The position numbers and the translations under genes are program-made. A stretch of DNA of 64,000 bases from Candolleomyces eurysporus (taxonomy: Eukaryota; Basidiomycota; Agaricomycetes; Agaricales; Psathyrellaceae). Below the pieces are notes generated by a model. It worked only from the letters and a program-made list of their open reading frames with translations, had not been told where the DNA came from and did no database searches. Location: contig JANBPK010001194.1 of the NCBI GenBank assembly GCA_027579435.1, forward strand, positions 88,710 through 152,709. Direction: 5' to 3'. How positions within the stretch are numbered: the first letter of the stretch is position 1; the number at the start of each line of letters is the position of its first letter. Shown here one piece after another: positions 20,680 to 33,429 of this stretch.

Positions 20680-22496
20680 ATGTCCTCTTCCACCCCCACC
20701 ACCCGTTCTCGGACCTCTCTCTTCCTCTCCTACCGCGAATCCAGGACACGCTCCACCCGCTTCTCCCGGTCCAGACAGCGCCCAACATACGACGACCTCG
20801 ATGCGCCCGACGACGAGCACCAGGGCCTCATCAGCAGCACCCCCAGCCACGTCGCAGTCGACGTCAACGAGCTTCCTCCGCAATGGTGGCGCCTTCCCTC
20901 TAGCTTCCTGGTCTCTGGACTCGTTTGACTCTTCTGAACCACAGGGTTGACCTCGCGGATCAGGTGGAAGACCTTCTCGTAGATGCGCAATCCAAAAGTG
21001 TGTCCCAGTCGCCTCACTTTCTGGACCGTGCTGATGCTTCTCCGCATGGGCATCTTTTTCCCCCGGAATTTCATTTCTCTCTAATGTCCAGTCGTGTCTC
21101 TGGACAAACTCCATTCCAAGCATATCCTCCCCGGGTTTTCGGACCGGACGCAGGAGGAGCGGGAGATAGAGGCTTTGACGAACAGCGTCACAAAGGTCAG
21201 CCCGGGTCCGTGATTCCGGCCTGCTACTCCGTTGCCGACCCAGACTCGTTTGCATACAGGATTTTAGACGATGTCATTTCCTGATCCAAAAGATTGGGTC
21301 CTTCCAACCCCACAGCTTTCCGCCTGATCCTCAGTCCTCGAGAAATGAACTCCATACGGCCAAGAACGTTCAACGCGGCCTTGCGGCCAAGCTCCAGGAT
21401 TTAAGCGCTACCTTTAGGAAGAAACAGCGCGTTTACATGGAAAGTGCGTGCGTAGCTCCAGTCCTTCTCTTATCAATACCCCATCTACTTGTTACTCCGT
21501 ACCTGATCCGTGCCTTCTCCCGCGATGCTGCATGTCGCTATCGATTTCATCACGAGTCTCTTTTAAACTCTGGTTCACCCATTCTCTGAACTCAGGCTGA
21601 CCGTGTTCCAGAACTCCAAGGTCAGGCGACCAAGAACCAAGATTTATTGGTCGCTTCAGGCGCCATCTCTTTGAAAGGATCCGAGGGGTTGAGTGCAGTC
21701 GATGATGACATCCAGGCTGCCGTGAGTTCTTCCTTTGGTTTCAAAGTCCACCCGCATCTTCTCAACTTGTTGTCACTTATCCTTTCGCCAAAATGCTGTC
21801 ATCTGGTCGGCCCTCGGCACCTGTGCGCCACATTCTCCGCTCCTTTCTCATTTGCCCGAAACTCGTTCCTTGCGATCCATCTCTTTCATCATCCGGATTT
21901 ATCTCATCGATACGATGAATCCTGTCCCTTAGACCCATACCCGAAATCAGTCCATGTCACTCGTCCACGCAGACCCGTCTGCAGAGCTACGTGCACGAGA
22001 CCGGGAATTGACCGAAATTGCGAAATCCATCGCGACCCTCGCAGAACTTTTCAAGGATCTCTCGGTGCTTGTTATAGACCAGGGCACGCTCCTTGATAGC
22101 GTCGAGTATAACATTGAACGAACCGCGGTGGACCTCGAAGAGTCTGTCAAAGAACTAAATGTTGCAACAAAGTAAGTGCGAGGGTTTAAGCTTTCCCCAG
22201 GTTTTTTGTGAAGAGTCGGGAAACTAACTTTCTCTTCACATAATCACACCCACAGGTACCAAAAGAATACGGGTCGAAGGAAATGCATTTTTTTACTTCT
22301 TTTGATCATCTTCGGACTGATCATCGTCCTCATCTTCAAACCAAAAGGACGACACCGATCGACTTCACCCGCTCCTTCACCCTCGCCTATAACTTCCCCT
22401 TCCCCCGTTGTGCAGGTGAGGTCCGGCGATTTGGTCGATGCGGCGTCGAGGGTGCCGTTTCGGAATCTTTGGCCTCGACCACGCGCCTTTGGATGA
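20680..22496 (+). CDS. TLG2: t-SNARE of late Golgi/endosomes, Tlg2/syntaxin-16
   Basis: Seven exons (20680-20885, 20945-20997, 21092-21195, 21260-21443, 21612-21721, 21933-22171, 22256-22496) give 378 aa in phase. The N-terminal 'RSRTSLFLSYRES' is the Tlg2/syntaxin-16 peptide that binds the Sec1-type protein Vps45. The Habc region includes 'VDLADQVEDLLVDAQ', 'REIEALTNSVTK' and 'NVQRGLAAKLQDLSATFRKK'. The SNARE helix is 'REREL-like' 'RDRELTEIAKSIATLAELF' followed by 'KDLSVLVIDQGTLLDSVEYN', with the zero-layer Gln in 'DQGTLLD'. The membrane anchor 'CIFLLLLIIFGLIIVLIF' ends about 50 residues before the stop, leaving a luminal tail, a feature also seen in yeast Tlg2. Role: fusion of endosome-derived vesicles with the TGN. 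Confidence 0.93.
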
Positions 22497-23452
22497 GTTC
22501 ATAGAGCTGCATCTCGGCCGACCTTTGATTTGGTACGGCACCTGCCTGTCTCGAGGATGTACATGTGCACGTCACTATTACATATCTGTGGATTAATTAC
22601 TTTTTCGAATAAACTTCAGCTGTCGGTCGATCTAGGTTTGACTGGAACCTTGACCAGGCGGTTAATCCGGGGACAAGGACGTATGTTTGGTGAGGAATGC
22701 ATTCCTCCCAGGCCGCCTTTCCCATACCCTGCTCGGACCTAACATGAAGGAGGCGCCGCGACTGTAAAATTTCATCCATGCATGCATTTTTAGAATCGGG
22801 TGTCGATGGGTCGTTGTCCGGCAACGTAAGGTACGGCTAAGCGAGGATGGATGGTTACGGGACTCGGTACGCGCGACCCAACAGCCAACCGCCCCTTGTA
22901 AATCTGCAAGCTCACAACAAGGCCCTCCATTTCTTTCTTACACCCATCCACCGCGTTTTTCCATTATTTTCCTTGCTGGCAGGGCTGGGCCCCAAGAACC
23001 CGATTAATTTTTGAGGGTCTTTCTCTACTGTTCGGTTGCGGCAGTAGACGCTTGGCAGCTAAAAAGGGTAATGACGTCCAACTGGAAAGGGGGCCACGAG
23101 GCGGGACAGCAGTTTACATTGCTCGACAACGATTCTGCAGCGTCTTTATTCTACCGGCCCAGCACCAAGATCGCGAAATCTAATTCCCCGTCTGCGAAAA
23201 CGGGGCAACACGCTGCTGGCAACGACGACCCGTTAGCCACCCCGAATCCAGGTTTGTTCCGCCAAGTCGTCATCGAATATTTTGTTCGGTTTCTCATTCC
23301 TTTGGTCATTTTTATTAAAAAAAAAGTGGGGCCCGTGCCCAGCAACAGTCAAATCGGTCTGCAACCAACACCGACTCCCCGTGAACACACTCCTTTCATA
23401 AATCAACAACGACAACCGCCGTCACCTTCCACTCCTTCACCCCCCCCAGAAC
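22497..23452. other. Intergenic region
   Basis: 956 bp lie between TLG2 and the MscS channel gene on the same strand. A plus frame at 23011-23481 runs into the channel start, but its translation is low complexity. This is probably promoter and long 5' UTR of the channel gene; an A-run lies near 23320-23328 and a C-rich tract before the ATG. Confidence 0.45.
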
Positions 23453-26400
23453 ATGGCCACCGCTGGTGGATTACCGTATAATGCATACGATGCTGAACGG
23501 GCGCAATCACCCTATAGCAGTCATGAGAAGACACACGAGGCCAGCAGCTCTAGCCAGCACGAACACATGAAGCGACCGGGAAACTCGCGTACACCTAGCT
23601 GGGATCTGCTGGGAGGGATCAAGAAGCTCGAGCAATCGTATGAGCAATTTGACGCGAGGAACGCAAGCCAGGCGCATCTCATTTACGCAGAGGGTGACAC
23701 CCCAAAAAACAAGGTGATACTTTTGCTTCCCTTTCGTACTGTATTATCATGACGCTGGCGGGCATGAGGCCTTGCCGGTTGTTGTGTTTTGATGGGGTGT
23801 GGTCCCTTCAGGCTTCAGAGTCGAACGCCTGCACGCACTTGCGGCCCTTGTTCTTCCTGACTGCGCTGCAGGGAACCGTTACCTTGGGTTGGAAGTACCT
23901 TGGGTTGGCAGCTATTCTGGATTTGGTGCGGATGCCACCGCATAGACTAGTTGTTCTACCTTTGACATTCGACCGCTCTTGCGTTCCAGTTTACATCAAT
24001 AACATCATATGAATGAATTGTAACTGACCAANCCCCCCCTGTTGCAGGTCTCGAAGTTCTACCACTTCTTGCTAAATGTTTCCATTGTCACCCGCTGGTT
24101 CCTGTTCATTGTTCCGGTTCTAGGCATCCTCTGGATCCCTGGAATTCTGGGAGTGACAACCTTCCCCAACGCGAAGGTAAGTGCCGTGTTTTAGAAAGAC
24201 CCTGAAGAACCTCGCTAAATTCGCTATTCGTCTGTTAACCTTTTTGTCCATTGTTATTGTCCCTGGCAATCACATCCGCACGCTGTGATCATCCACTAGA
24301 TTTGGGCAGTCAAGCTGATCTGGTGGAGTATCTGGCTCACCGTGTTATGGGGAGGTACGGCTTCGCTTAGCTTTAGAGAATAGGCCCTGATCATAGTCTA
24401 ACATTCTTTCACTGCAGGCTGGTGGGCTGCGTTGGCGGCTTCGTAAGTTTGTTTCCATTCTGAACCCGAAGACGTAAAAAGTGTTGAACCCTCTTTCAAT
24501 TTCTACTAGCCGCGTTGTGCCTGCTGTTGTTCGGGCTACGGTGGGTGTTCTTGCCGTAGGCACGAGGCGTTACATCGAGTGGATGCAAGTACTTCATCGG
24601 TAAGTTTCTCCCACTTTCATTTCGCGCAGCTGGTTCTTGGAACTGTCCTCTTGGAGGGGGGAAAGTTCCTCGTCTTGATCCACGAGTCTTCAATTGTCCC
24701 GTAGTCTTGCTTCCCTGCATCATTCTTATCCTCGTTCTGTGTCACAGGTACATTGCTCTGTTTGCCTGGGCTTTGGTTCTGTGGGTCACTTGGGTCCCTC
24801 TCATCAAGAACAACCAACAAAATCCGGGCGACAAGAGCGTCAAGGCTGTTGACCTCATCGCTAAACTTCTATTCGGTTTCTTCATCTGTGCAGCCGTCCT
24901 TCTGTTTGAGAAGTTCTCAATTCAATGGATCGCCGGCAAGTTCCATGAGAGGTCCTACGCTGGTATGTACCACGCCATGTAGCCACCCAGCGAGGCGAGA
25001 CCATTAATTGTGGATGGTGGTCCCGATTCCCATCTTGGCCGCCACCCACACTCGCATCGCTCGTCCGCTCCACCGGTCCTCATACTCACACGTCTTTTGT
25101 TTCTGCATAGAACGTATTGCCGATCAGAAATATGCCGTCAAGGCTCTGGTCACGCTGTATCGTTTTTCAAATGATTCCCCGGGACGCACTGACGAGCTGG
25201 GGGGATCAGGCGATGGACACAAAGGAAGTTTTGTGAATCCGAAGCGCGTGTTCAAGAAGATTCAGAAGGGCGTTAGAATCGCAGCAACGACTACTACTAC
25301 GGCTTTGGGTAACGTCGCTTCGGAAATTGCGGGGAGGTATGTGATTGTATGAATGGTTTTTCTCTTTCTGGATCCCTTCGCTCTAGTAATGTAAACCGAT
25401 TTTGACCTTCTTTTCTTTATAGTTCAGTTCTGCAACCAAATTCACCTCAAGCTATAGTCAAGACTGCGCTTGAATCTTCTAATAGGTCTCGCATCGTAAG
25501 TTGGTTTTATGAATTTGATGTTCAATTAATAATCCCTTTCATTTCAGCTCGCTCGCCGCATTTTCTACTCGTTCGCGAAACCCGGTGCCGATGTTCTACT
25601 CGTCGAAGATATACAAAGGTACTTCGCCACGACAGATGAGGCAGCGCAAGTTTTTGCTCTTTTCGATAAAGATTTCAATGGCGATGCGACTCGTGAAGAA
25701 ATGGAAATTACATTGATGTGAGTAATGCACCATACCCAGTAAAGGTCGTTTCTCTAATAAACATGGCTCTGGTTTTTCCTTTCCTAATACAATAGGGAGC
25801 TACATCGCGAACAGCTTTCCATCGAAAATTCTATGCGCGATTTGGATAGCGCCGTTGGGAGATTGGACAACATCTTCATGACGCTCTACGTCGTTATCGC
25901 CGCTCTTATCATCGCTGTGGCTTTGGTGAGTTCTGCCAGATTCTGTCGTTCAAATTTCTTCCGCTTGTAAAGAACATAGCTCGGTTATCGATATGTCCCC
26001 CATTGGTTCCCGTGTTCTTTTCACAAATGTTCTAATGCTGACATGTTAAATGTTACATTCTACAGGAAGCACAATTAGTGACCCTCATCACTGGGGCCGG
26101 AACCCTTATTCTTGGTTTGAGCTGGCTCATCGGTGGAAGTTTGCAAGAGGTGTTGCAGAGTATCATCTTCTTGTTTATCAAGCATCCTTTCGATGTTGGC
26201 GACCGTGTCACCATCAACAAGGAAACCTACACCGTAAAAGAGATCAGGCTTTTGAGCACCGTATTCTTGGATGGAAGCTCTGTCTCGGTGCAGGCTCCGA
26301 ATAATGTGCTCAGTACCATGGTACGTCCGCTCATACCGACGCGCCTGCGTGGAGCGAGCTAATAATGATCGCGTTGCAGTTTATCCAAAATCTCAGGCGT

Positions 26401-27357
26401 AGCCCACAGGTATGGCTCGTTTCACTCACGTTTCATTTGATGAACATTGAATATCGATCGAATGAAAATAGATGTCCGAGACGTTCACTTTCGACGTTAG
26501 TTATGCCACTACCTTTGAAGACCTCGAGAAGCTTCGCGAGCGTATGCTGGCATTCGTTACAGAGGAACGGCGCGATTACCATCCTTCATTCGACGTGAAC
26601 ATCAAAGGTTTGTAGCCTCTTTTTACTCATTCACGCATGCGTCAGGCTTAATATCAATCTTTCATTTCCCAGACTTCCCGGACCAGTCCAAGATGACGCT
26701 CTCCGTCGATATCAAGTACAAGGCTAACGGTCAGATTGCATCGCTCAAATGCAAGTACCGTCAATGCAGTGCTACGTCATTCCACTCATCTTTCTTGCTC
26801 TATAGCCAAGCGCCGCAACAAATGGATCTGTGCTCTCAAACAGGCCCTCGCTGAAGTCAATATCTACGGCCCGTCCGGGAACCCGAACCCGCCACCTGCT
26901 GTTACGCGCTATACTCAGGTACCCTGGGAGAGTGTTCTCTGGGAAGAGCAGAAAGCCGCGGAAGAAAAAGGAAGGGAACAACTACAGCACCCGCAGCCTC
27001 CGCACCACATTGGAGGATGGGACCTGAGGGATAAGGACGCCTCCATTTGTAAGTGGTTCTCCGCTGAGATCGGTAACATCGGCTGACTGACCAACCCTTT
27101 CGACTTGTAATCTTGATGCCATGCATTACCAGTGGACTCATCTGGTGATGTCTTTGGTGACGGCAATGGAGGTTTCATGTCGACAGCCCATCAGGGAGGG
27201 CCACAGAACCCGCTGCAGCAGAGGTACCAGCAGGTTCACGCTCAGGCACAAGCTAGTCAAGGACTCTCAGGAANTGCCAGCCCCCTCTCTCAGTTTCTCA
27301 TCCGGTCCCAACCTAACTCATGGAGGCGACGTCATTGAGATGACACCTCGTCGATAG
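23453..27357 (+). CDS. EF-hand MscS-type mechanosensitive channel (Msy1/Msy2 family)
   Basis: The gene spans 3.9 kb with at least twelve short introns. After a disordered N-terminus come several membrane helices: 'WFLFIVPVLGILWIPGIL', 'IWAVKLIWWSIWLTVLWGG', 'YIALFAWALVLWVTWVPL' and 'LIAKLLFGFFICAAVLLFE'. Then follows an EF-hand with the loop 'DKDFNGDATREE', a helix 'IFMTLYVVIAALIIAVAL', and the MscS pore/beta domain 'TLILGLSWLIGGSLQEVLQS', 'FDVGDRVTINKETYTVKEI', 'SVQAPNNVLSTM'. Fission-yeast relatives sit in the ER/nuclear envelope membrane and tune Ca2+ during hypo-osmotic shock; Ca2+ sensing by the EF-hand is inferred. Exon 1 ends at 23713. The frame slips at the N at 27273 near a C-run; the frame ending 'DVIEMTPRR' at 27355 is preferred. 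The N at 24032 lies in an intron. Confidence 0.92.
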
Positions 27358-28920
27358 ATGTGAAGACGACGACCGCGTTCATTCAACCTCGGACCATCCT
27401 CCCCGCTTAGGTTCAATGCTTTCTCTTTGCTATCGCTTTCACCGGCTTTCTTCCGCCGGGTTTCTAGTTCTGCTTCTTCTTCTTATCTGCATTCAAACAC
27501 CTGAAGCGTTTGATTACCCAAATGAATGTAACTTACTCACTCACTTATTCTTCCTAACCCATCGGACTCAGACTCGCTTTTCATTCACCCTGTTTCGCTG
27601 TCTATACATTACAATATGCTTCCATCCCTCCACCTGCATGGCTGGTCCTTCTTTCTCCTTTCGACGTCATCGCGTCAACTACTATTAGAGACCGCCATGA
27701 AATCTAGATATATCGTACCCGACTGGCTAGTCACCAACTGAATATCATCGAAATAGTTTTGATCGCTTACTTGGTCATCATCATCCAACAACAACATTCG
27801 CACCTTTGCCTTGACCGAACCCGCTGCGTCTTGGATATCTCATTTCGCTAACTAGCTATCCCCGCGTGGGTGGGAGCTTGCATTTGCAATAAATCCGCTG
27901 TGGCCCCGAACATCGGCAAGGGGGGGGCTCTTTGTTGAATGTTTCTGGGATGATGTCAGTACGGTACGAATTCCTGGGTTCCATTCACCATTCATGTCGG
28001 TTAGATACGCGCGCACGTAACATGACAATCACAGTTCCCGGACCAAACGTCATGTGCGTATCAATCTATTGCACGATACATACAGACACACAACTCGTAC
28101 ATACAGAATATTAAACAAATCGTGGGTGAGCACCGGTGAGCAAAAGTGAGATCTTGAGAGTGGGATGGGTTAACGATGGGGTATGTAATAAGTAGGAATT
28201 CCAAAAATGCAGAGAAGAAACGAGAGATAGTCCCAAATTAGAGAAAGAAAGAAGAAAAAACATATAACGATAACGAAAAGAAAGGTCATAACGTTAGGAG
28301 CAGGAGCCGTGTGATAATGAAAGGCTATCCGGGGGGTAACGGGTGATATCGAAGGAAAAACAAAAGTATGGCAGGCAAGGAGAATAAATTACATACGTTT
28401 AAGATTAAAAGTCCAAAGCACACTGACAGGTCGCCGTGCTTCGTCCAGTGGCCCACGGGACGCCACTGAATGGTGACAGAGAAAGGACTGAGAAAAGAGA
28501 GCATAAACATAACGATCTTTTCCCTAACCATCCGAATCGGATATTCCGATTCGGGACGGTGAAGCGCCAATGCATCGAACGAACGCCTGCATCCTCTCCT
28601 GAATGAAGTCATTCATTCGACCTTCCCACAGCCTAGACTGCAAGCGAGGGTCCAAAGGCTCCACAGACAGACTGCTGCTCCCCCTCTCTCTTTCATCCCT
28701 CCACTGCATTCCCCCCTCCAATCGACACGGATCAGACGTGAAGCATCGCCCCATCCAACGCAGATCCTCACCCTTCTTCTCGTCCACCATCCAAGCCGAC
28801 TGCCTCTGCCTGTCCCACCCGTCCATCACACTTAAACTTCCCGACTGCAACCGGTAAGAGAAGATCCGACTCTCCTTCCTCTATCTCTCGAGCAGCCTGG
28901 ATCTCGTGGAGAAGTGAGGA
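27358..28920. other. Long convergent intergenic region
   Basis: 1.56 kb lie between the stops of the channel and the acyl-CoA ligase. Open frames here (for example plus 27416-27688, minus 28325-28612 and minus 28524-28850) show no domain. There is a purine-rich tract near 28220-28285 and the palindrome at 28532-28554. An undetected non-coding or small gene is possible. Confidence 0.45.
28532..28554. repeat. Perfect 10-bp inverted repeat with CGG-N5-CCG core
   Basis: CCGAATCGGA (28532-28541) and TCCGATTCGG (28545-28554) are exact reverse complements separated by TAT. The core CGG-ATATT-CCG has the inverted half-site layout bound by fungal Zn2Cys6 regulators. Function is not shown. Confidence 0.6.
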
Positions 28921-31872
28921 TTAGAGATTGGCACACGGCTCCTTGCCACACCGTTGGCTCTTCCTCAGCTCCCAATGCCGCCTTGCAATCTTCCGGAGCT
29001 CGCTTTTAATAATCTTTCCCGAGGGCGTGTGTTCTAAAAGCGTCGAAAATAAAATAAAATAAGGAGAGTAAGTATGCAGGCGCTCAACTCTGCTCCGAGA
29101 GGACGAACGCACCGAATGGCTGGTTATGCACTACAATCATAACCGGGACAGCAAATCTCGGGAGCCTGTAGAATTTATTGGTTAAACCAAATGCTGAACA
29201 TTCGTTGTTTTCTCTGAGAATGACTTACCGATTCCGCACGCCCGCTAACAGGACGGCCTCGTCCACAGTAGCCCAATAGGCCGGCTTGATACTGACCACG
29301 GCAGTAACAAGCTCGCCCAGCCTCTCGTCTGGTACACCGACCGCCGCGGCTTCGTGGACCCGAGGATCAGCGTAGAGCGCATTTTCCACCGAGACCGAAT
29401 CCTAGAGTAGGTAGAGGAGTCCAAGAAGGAGAAGTAGACGGTAGATAAATGAGACGCGATGAGGACAAGAGATCAGAGGTATATTCAAGGCATCGGAGGA
29501 TAGCAAAAATGACGTACGATATTCTCTCCGCCGCGGATGATAATGTCCTTAACTGTAAAGTTTAAGTAAAGGTTGAGTAAATAATTCTGTTAATAGAAAC
29601 ATGAGAGGGAATACGCACTTCGGTCTTTGATGTACAGAAACCCGTCAACATCGACATATCCCAAATCACCGGTTTTGAGCCATCCGTCCGCGGTGATCAC
29701 TTTCTTTGTAGCCTCTAAAAACGCAACAAGCCCAAAAATATCATGAGTGTCGTAATTCCATGGGGACGGACACCTCGGCTGAAACGTACCAGGATCGCGC
29801 CAATACTCCTTCATCACGTTGGGACCGCGTCTAGAAAAAAAAAAATCGTCGGTCAAAACGATAGCGAAAGAAGAAGGCAAGAAATGGGGCTCACAACCAC
29901 ACCTCTCCCACATCACCCGGTCTGTCGACTTCTCTCGCTTGCTGGACGTTCACAATCCTAATCTCGTTCACAGGAGACGCTCTCCCCGTGCTCTTCGGCC
30001 TGATCATGTAGTCTTCTCCAGACGCCTGTGCAACGAGCGGCGTTAGCATAAGCACTTCTATATCTTACCGCATGCGGTGCATATCTAATGAAACAGTGAC
30101 GTACGGAAACGGCGATTGAGTTCGTCTCTGTCAGACCGTACCCTTGGATCCTGAAAAAGCAATCACGCATCCACGCAGTCAGCCAAAAAAAAAATAATAT
30201 CGGCCGTCAGGAACCCACACTCACATTGTGGCAGTTGGGAAAGCCTTCCTCGCCCTCGGAACCAACGAGTCCGGTGCAGGCGCACCACCAAAAAGCAATC
30301 CTTCTAGTGGGTGCCCGGCGAGTGAACTCTCTATGAGGTCCGATACCATCGAGGGGACGCTAGAAAAAATTCGATAGAAAGGTTATCGGAATCAGAAGGG
30401 TTCGTAGGTGGGTTGGTGCGGTAGTGCGACTCACCCTCCTGCAACCGCTACATTTTCCCGCTTGATCAATCTCACGGCTGTTAAAAACATAAATGTCAGG
30501 TGCACGTCCAGTTGAAAGAAACGAATCGATTCAGACCTTCTTCGACAGCCCATTTTCTCATCAAGACGATTTTCATGCCCATGAGCGTAGCCATCATCTA
30601 AGAAATAAACGTGCGCGGTTAGCGAGCGCTGAGAAGGAGGAAGCAGAGGACCAACCGAATAACTGGTCGATCCAGTAACATGGAACAGCGGGACAGCCAC
30701 AAGCGCGGCCTTCTGAGGTACCACTGGCGCCGATGTTGATTTTGCTGAGCGTGAAGACGATGCACTAGCACTCGGACTCGGGCTCGGACCAGGAGGTAAA
30801 TCCTCTCCTCTTCTCAGGGCTGCGCGGGAACCGCCAACAAGCACCTGGATGAGAACCACACGGTCAGGACATTGTAGCGCAGAGGTCGGGTTTACTGACG
30901 TTAAGAACGTTTGTCAAGAACTGCCTCTGCGTGCTTAAGACGCCTTTGGGGAGGCCGGTTGTCCCAGACGTGAATATGATGGTGGCGTTGTCTTCTGGAG
31001 AGATGGAAATATCACAGAGAGACTCGACGGTCGGGTCAAAAGTTACATGAGTCTTTAGAGCATGATCGAGCGGAACAATGTTGGCCCACTTGCTCGTAGG
31101 CGCGTCGAGGAGGACGACATGTCGGGCGGGAAGGGTCGGCGATTTACTAGACGACGCCGGGGACACAAGAGGTGCCAAAATTTGGGCGCGCTCACTGTCA
31201 GTAAAGACGACTTTACAGTCAGTGTACGACAGGCAATGGCGTAGTGGTTCGACAGGCAGCCAGCTATCAATGACAATGACGTCGGGGTTCAGGAACTAAT
31301 TTAGAGGTTATAGCTTATTGGACGTACGCGTTTGCGAGGACGGTAACGGCGCCTAAGAGATCTGCAGGGAGCGGGTCAGGGCCTGCATTGAAAGGCAAAA
31401 GGTAATCAGAAAGAGCACGCACGGCACGCCCAGAAAATGATGAGGTATTCTGGACAGTTGCGAGAGCAGATGCCTACGCGGTCGCCTGCAAAATGATGGC
31501 TTGGTGAAAAATAATAATCTGGAGTGAGGGTATCCACGGACCTTTTTGGATACCGTACACAGACCGCATGAGGGCTGCGACGCGCAGAGCCCGGCGGTGG
31601 ACCTGGGCGTAGGAGAGCCTCCTGTCCTCATAGACAATGTAAGTGTCCTGGGAGTACTGGGCAACGGCTGCAAGCCAGAAGTCGCGCAGACTGGGCCAGA
31701 GATTTTTGTAGACGGTGTACAGCCTGCCGTCAACGAGGGCGGTCTGTGTCTCGTGGATGGTGCCTGGGGCGGTGAGGATGTCCTCGGCTGGACAGTGTGA
31801 GCAGGGGAGGGGTCGAGGGAGAAAGGACATACTGTGGGCTAGGGAGCGGATTGGCACCCAGGAAACAGACAT
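28921..31872 (-). CDS. AMP-dependent acyl-CoA synthetase/ligase
   Basis: This adenylate-forming enzyme would activate a carboxylic acid with ATP and load it onto CoA. The gene has about a dozen exons. Early parts read '[19 protein letters not shown]' and '[19 protein letters not shown]'. The AMP-binding P-loop is '[18 protein letters not shown]'. '[13 protein letters not shown]', '[11 protein letters not shown]' and the adenine motif '[15 protein letters not shown]' follow. The hinge/C-domain part includes '[20 protein letters not shown]', '[12 protein letters not shown]' and the final '[14 protein letters not shown]' with the catalytic-type Lys. The substrate is not determined by the sequence; a medium/long-chain fatty acid or 4-coumarate-like acid is possible. 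A Ser/Pro-rich insertion (near 30,700-30,800) is not part of the usual fold. The start at 31872 is divergent from RPB3. Confidence 0.9.
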
Positions 31873-32091
31873 TATGGCGGCAGGACTGAGGAAGACGGAC
31901 GGGCATTGGCTTTTTAAGGAGGGAATATGGGGAGGAAATCCTCGGTGCTCCTCGGAGAGGGACCGACATACCCTGGCCTCCGGAGCTTCGGCGCGTCTCT
32001 TATGTTGCCGTGGTTTTCCTCGGACAACATATCACACCCGTTGTTTGGCCCTGTTAGCATCAGACGCCTCTCTCTCTCCTCCACTCATAAT
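31873..32091. promoter_or_regulatory. Bidirectional promoter acyl-CoA ligase / RPB3
   Basis: 219 bp separate the two divergent start codons. A TC-rich tract (about 32,067-32,083) precedes the RPB3 ATG. Confidence 0.45.
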
Positions 32092-33429
32092 ATGGCTGAG
32101 GACACTGCGCCGATTGTCAGAATACGCGAGCTCAAGAAGGACTCCGTTAATTTCGTCCTCGAGAATGTCGACCTCGCCTTTGCCAACTCCGTCCGCAGGG
32201 TCATGATGGCCGACCTCCCCACTGTCGGTTAGTAGCCCCCCCTCTCTAAGCACCGTCTCTGCTCCATGCTCTTTAAGCCATCGACCTCGTCGAGTTCGTC
32301 ACGAACACCAGCGTGCTCCCGGATGAGTACATCGCACACCGGCTCGGCCTCATCCCCCTCGTCAGCATGAACTGCGACGAGGCCATCCGATACACACGAG
32401 TGCGTCTGTTTCATGAACAACAGTCGACGCAGTATTGACCATCGACAGGACTGCACATGCATGCGAGGCTGCTCCTTCTGCTCCGTGAAACTCGAACTCC
32501 ACGTGTCCTGCAGCGATGACACCACCCTGGAAGTCACCAGCAACCACCTCGATGTCGTGCCCTATGTAGACGATGATGCCGTCGACACGGGAGACGAAAT
32601 TGCCAAACGGACTGCGAACTTTGGTCATCCCGTCGGAAAAAGTGAGTCATCGCCATTCATCTTTGCAGCACCCTGTCTCATCCGATCTCGTGCGCCCCAG
32701 GCGATCCAAGCGTANCCCCCCATCCTCATCTGCAAAATCCGCAAAGGACAAGAACTCCACGTCAAATGCACCGCAAAAAAGGGCATCGCAAAAGAACACG
32801 CCAAATGGTCCCCATGCTCCGCCGTATCCTTCGAATACGACCCCTACAACAAACTCCGCCATACATCCTACTGGTTCGAACGCGACTCCAAAACAGAATG
32901 GCCCGTATCGGACAACTCCAAGGAGGAAGAAACCCCTCGAGACGACGAGCCGTTTGACTTTAACGCCAAACCCAACAAATTCTATTTCGATGTTGAGACA
33001 GATGGGAGTTTAGGCCCTCAAGAAGTCGTGATGAAGGGTCTCGCAGAGCTTCAAACCAAACTTGCTAACCTTCTCCTGGGCCTGAAACCGACCGACGAGG
33101 TCGACGGTGGAGGCGCAGGAGGTGGCGGCGGTGCTTGGGGAGACGCTCCCGCGGCGCAAGACAATGCTTGGGGTGGGAATGCGAATCCGAGTGGATGGGG
33201 AGGCGGTGGGGCGAACAGTCCAGCCAGATGGGGCGCTGGGGGTGCCCGTTCAGCAGCATCGGGCGGGGCGGGGAGCAGTGCTTGGAGCGGTTCGGGGTCG
33301 TCTTGGGGCGGAAGTGGCGCGAGCCCGGCGAACAGCAATGCTGCTGGGAATACTGGGGGATGGGGTGCTGGGTCCTCGTCGGGATGGGGAGGGAGTCCTT
33401 CACAACAGACGCAGGGCTGGAATGTCTAG
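32092..33429 (+). CDS. RPB3: RNA polymerase II subunit RPB3 with Gly/Trp-rich tail
   Basis: RPB3 pairs with RPB11 to start assembly of Pol II. The N-terminus '[19 protein letters not shown]' and '[16 protein letters not shown]' is the alpha-like assembly motif. '[20 protein letters not shown]' and 'RLGLIPL' follow after an intron at 32227-32279. The zinc-binding loop is '[11 protein letters not shown]'. The distal part has '[20 protein letters not shown]', '[16 protein letters not shown]' and '[17 protein letters not shown]', all typical. After 'LLLGLKP', where most RPB3 proteins finish, an extra ~100-residue tail rich in Gly, Ser, Ala and nine Trp runs to the stop, with repeated WGG, GWG and AWG motifs. 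An N at 32715 beside a C-run disturbs one exon border but not the downstream frame. Confidence 0.94.

Noticed and set aside
20644..21255. 203-codon minus-strand ORF over TLG2
   Set aside because: TLG2 exons on the plus strand are spliced in phase with clear SNARE motifs; the minus frame has no motif.
28524..28850. 108-codon minus-strand ORF between channel and ligase genes
   Set aside because: Some protein-like character but no start context, domain or partner exon; kept only as part of the intergenic note.
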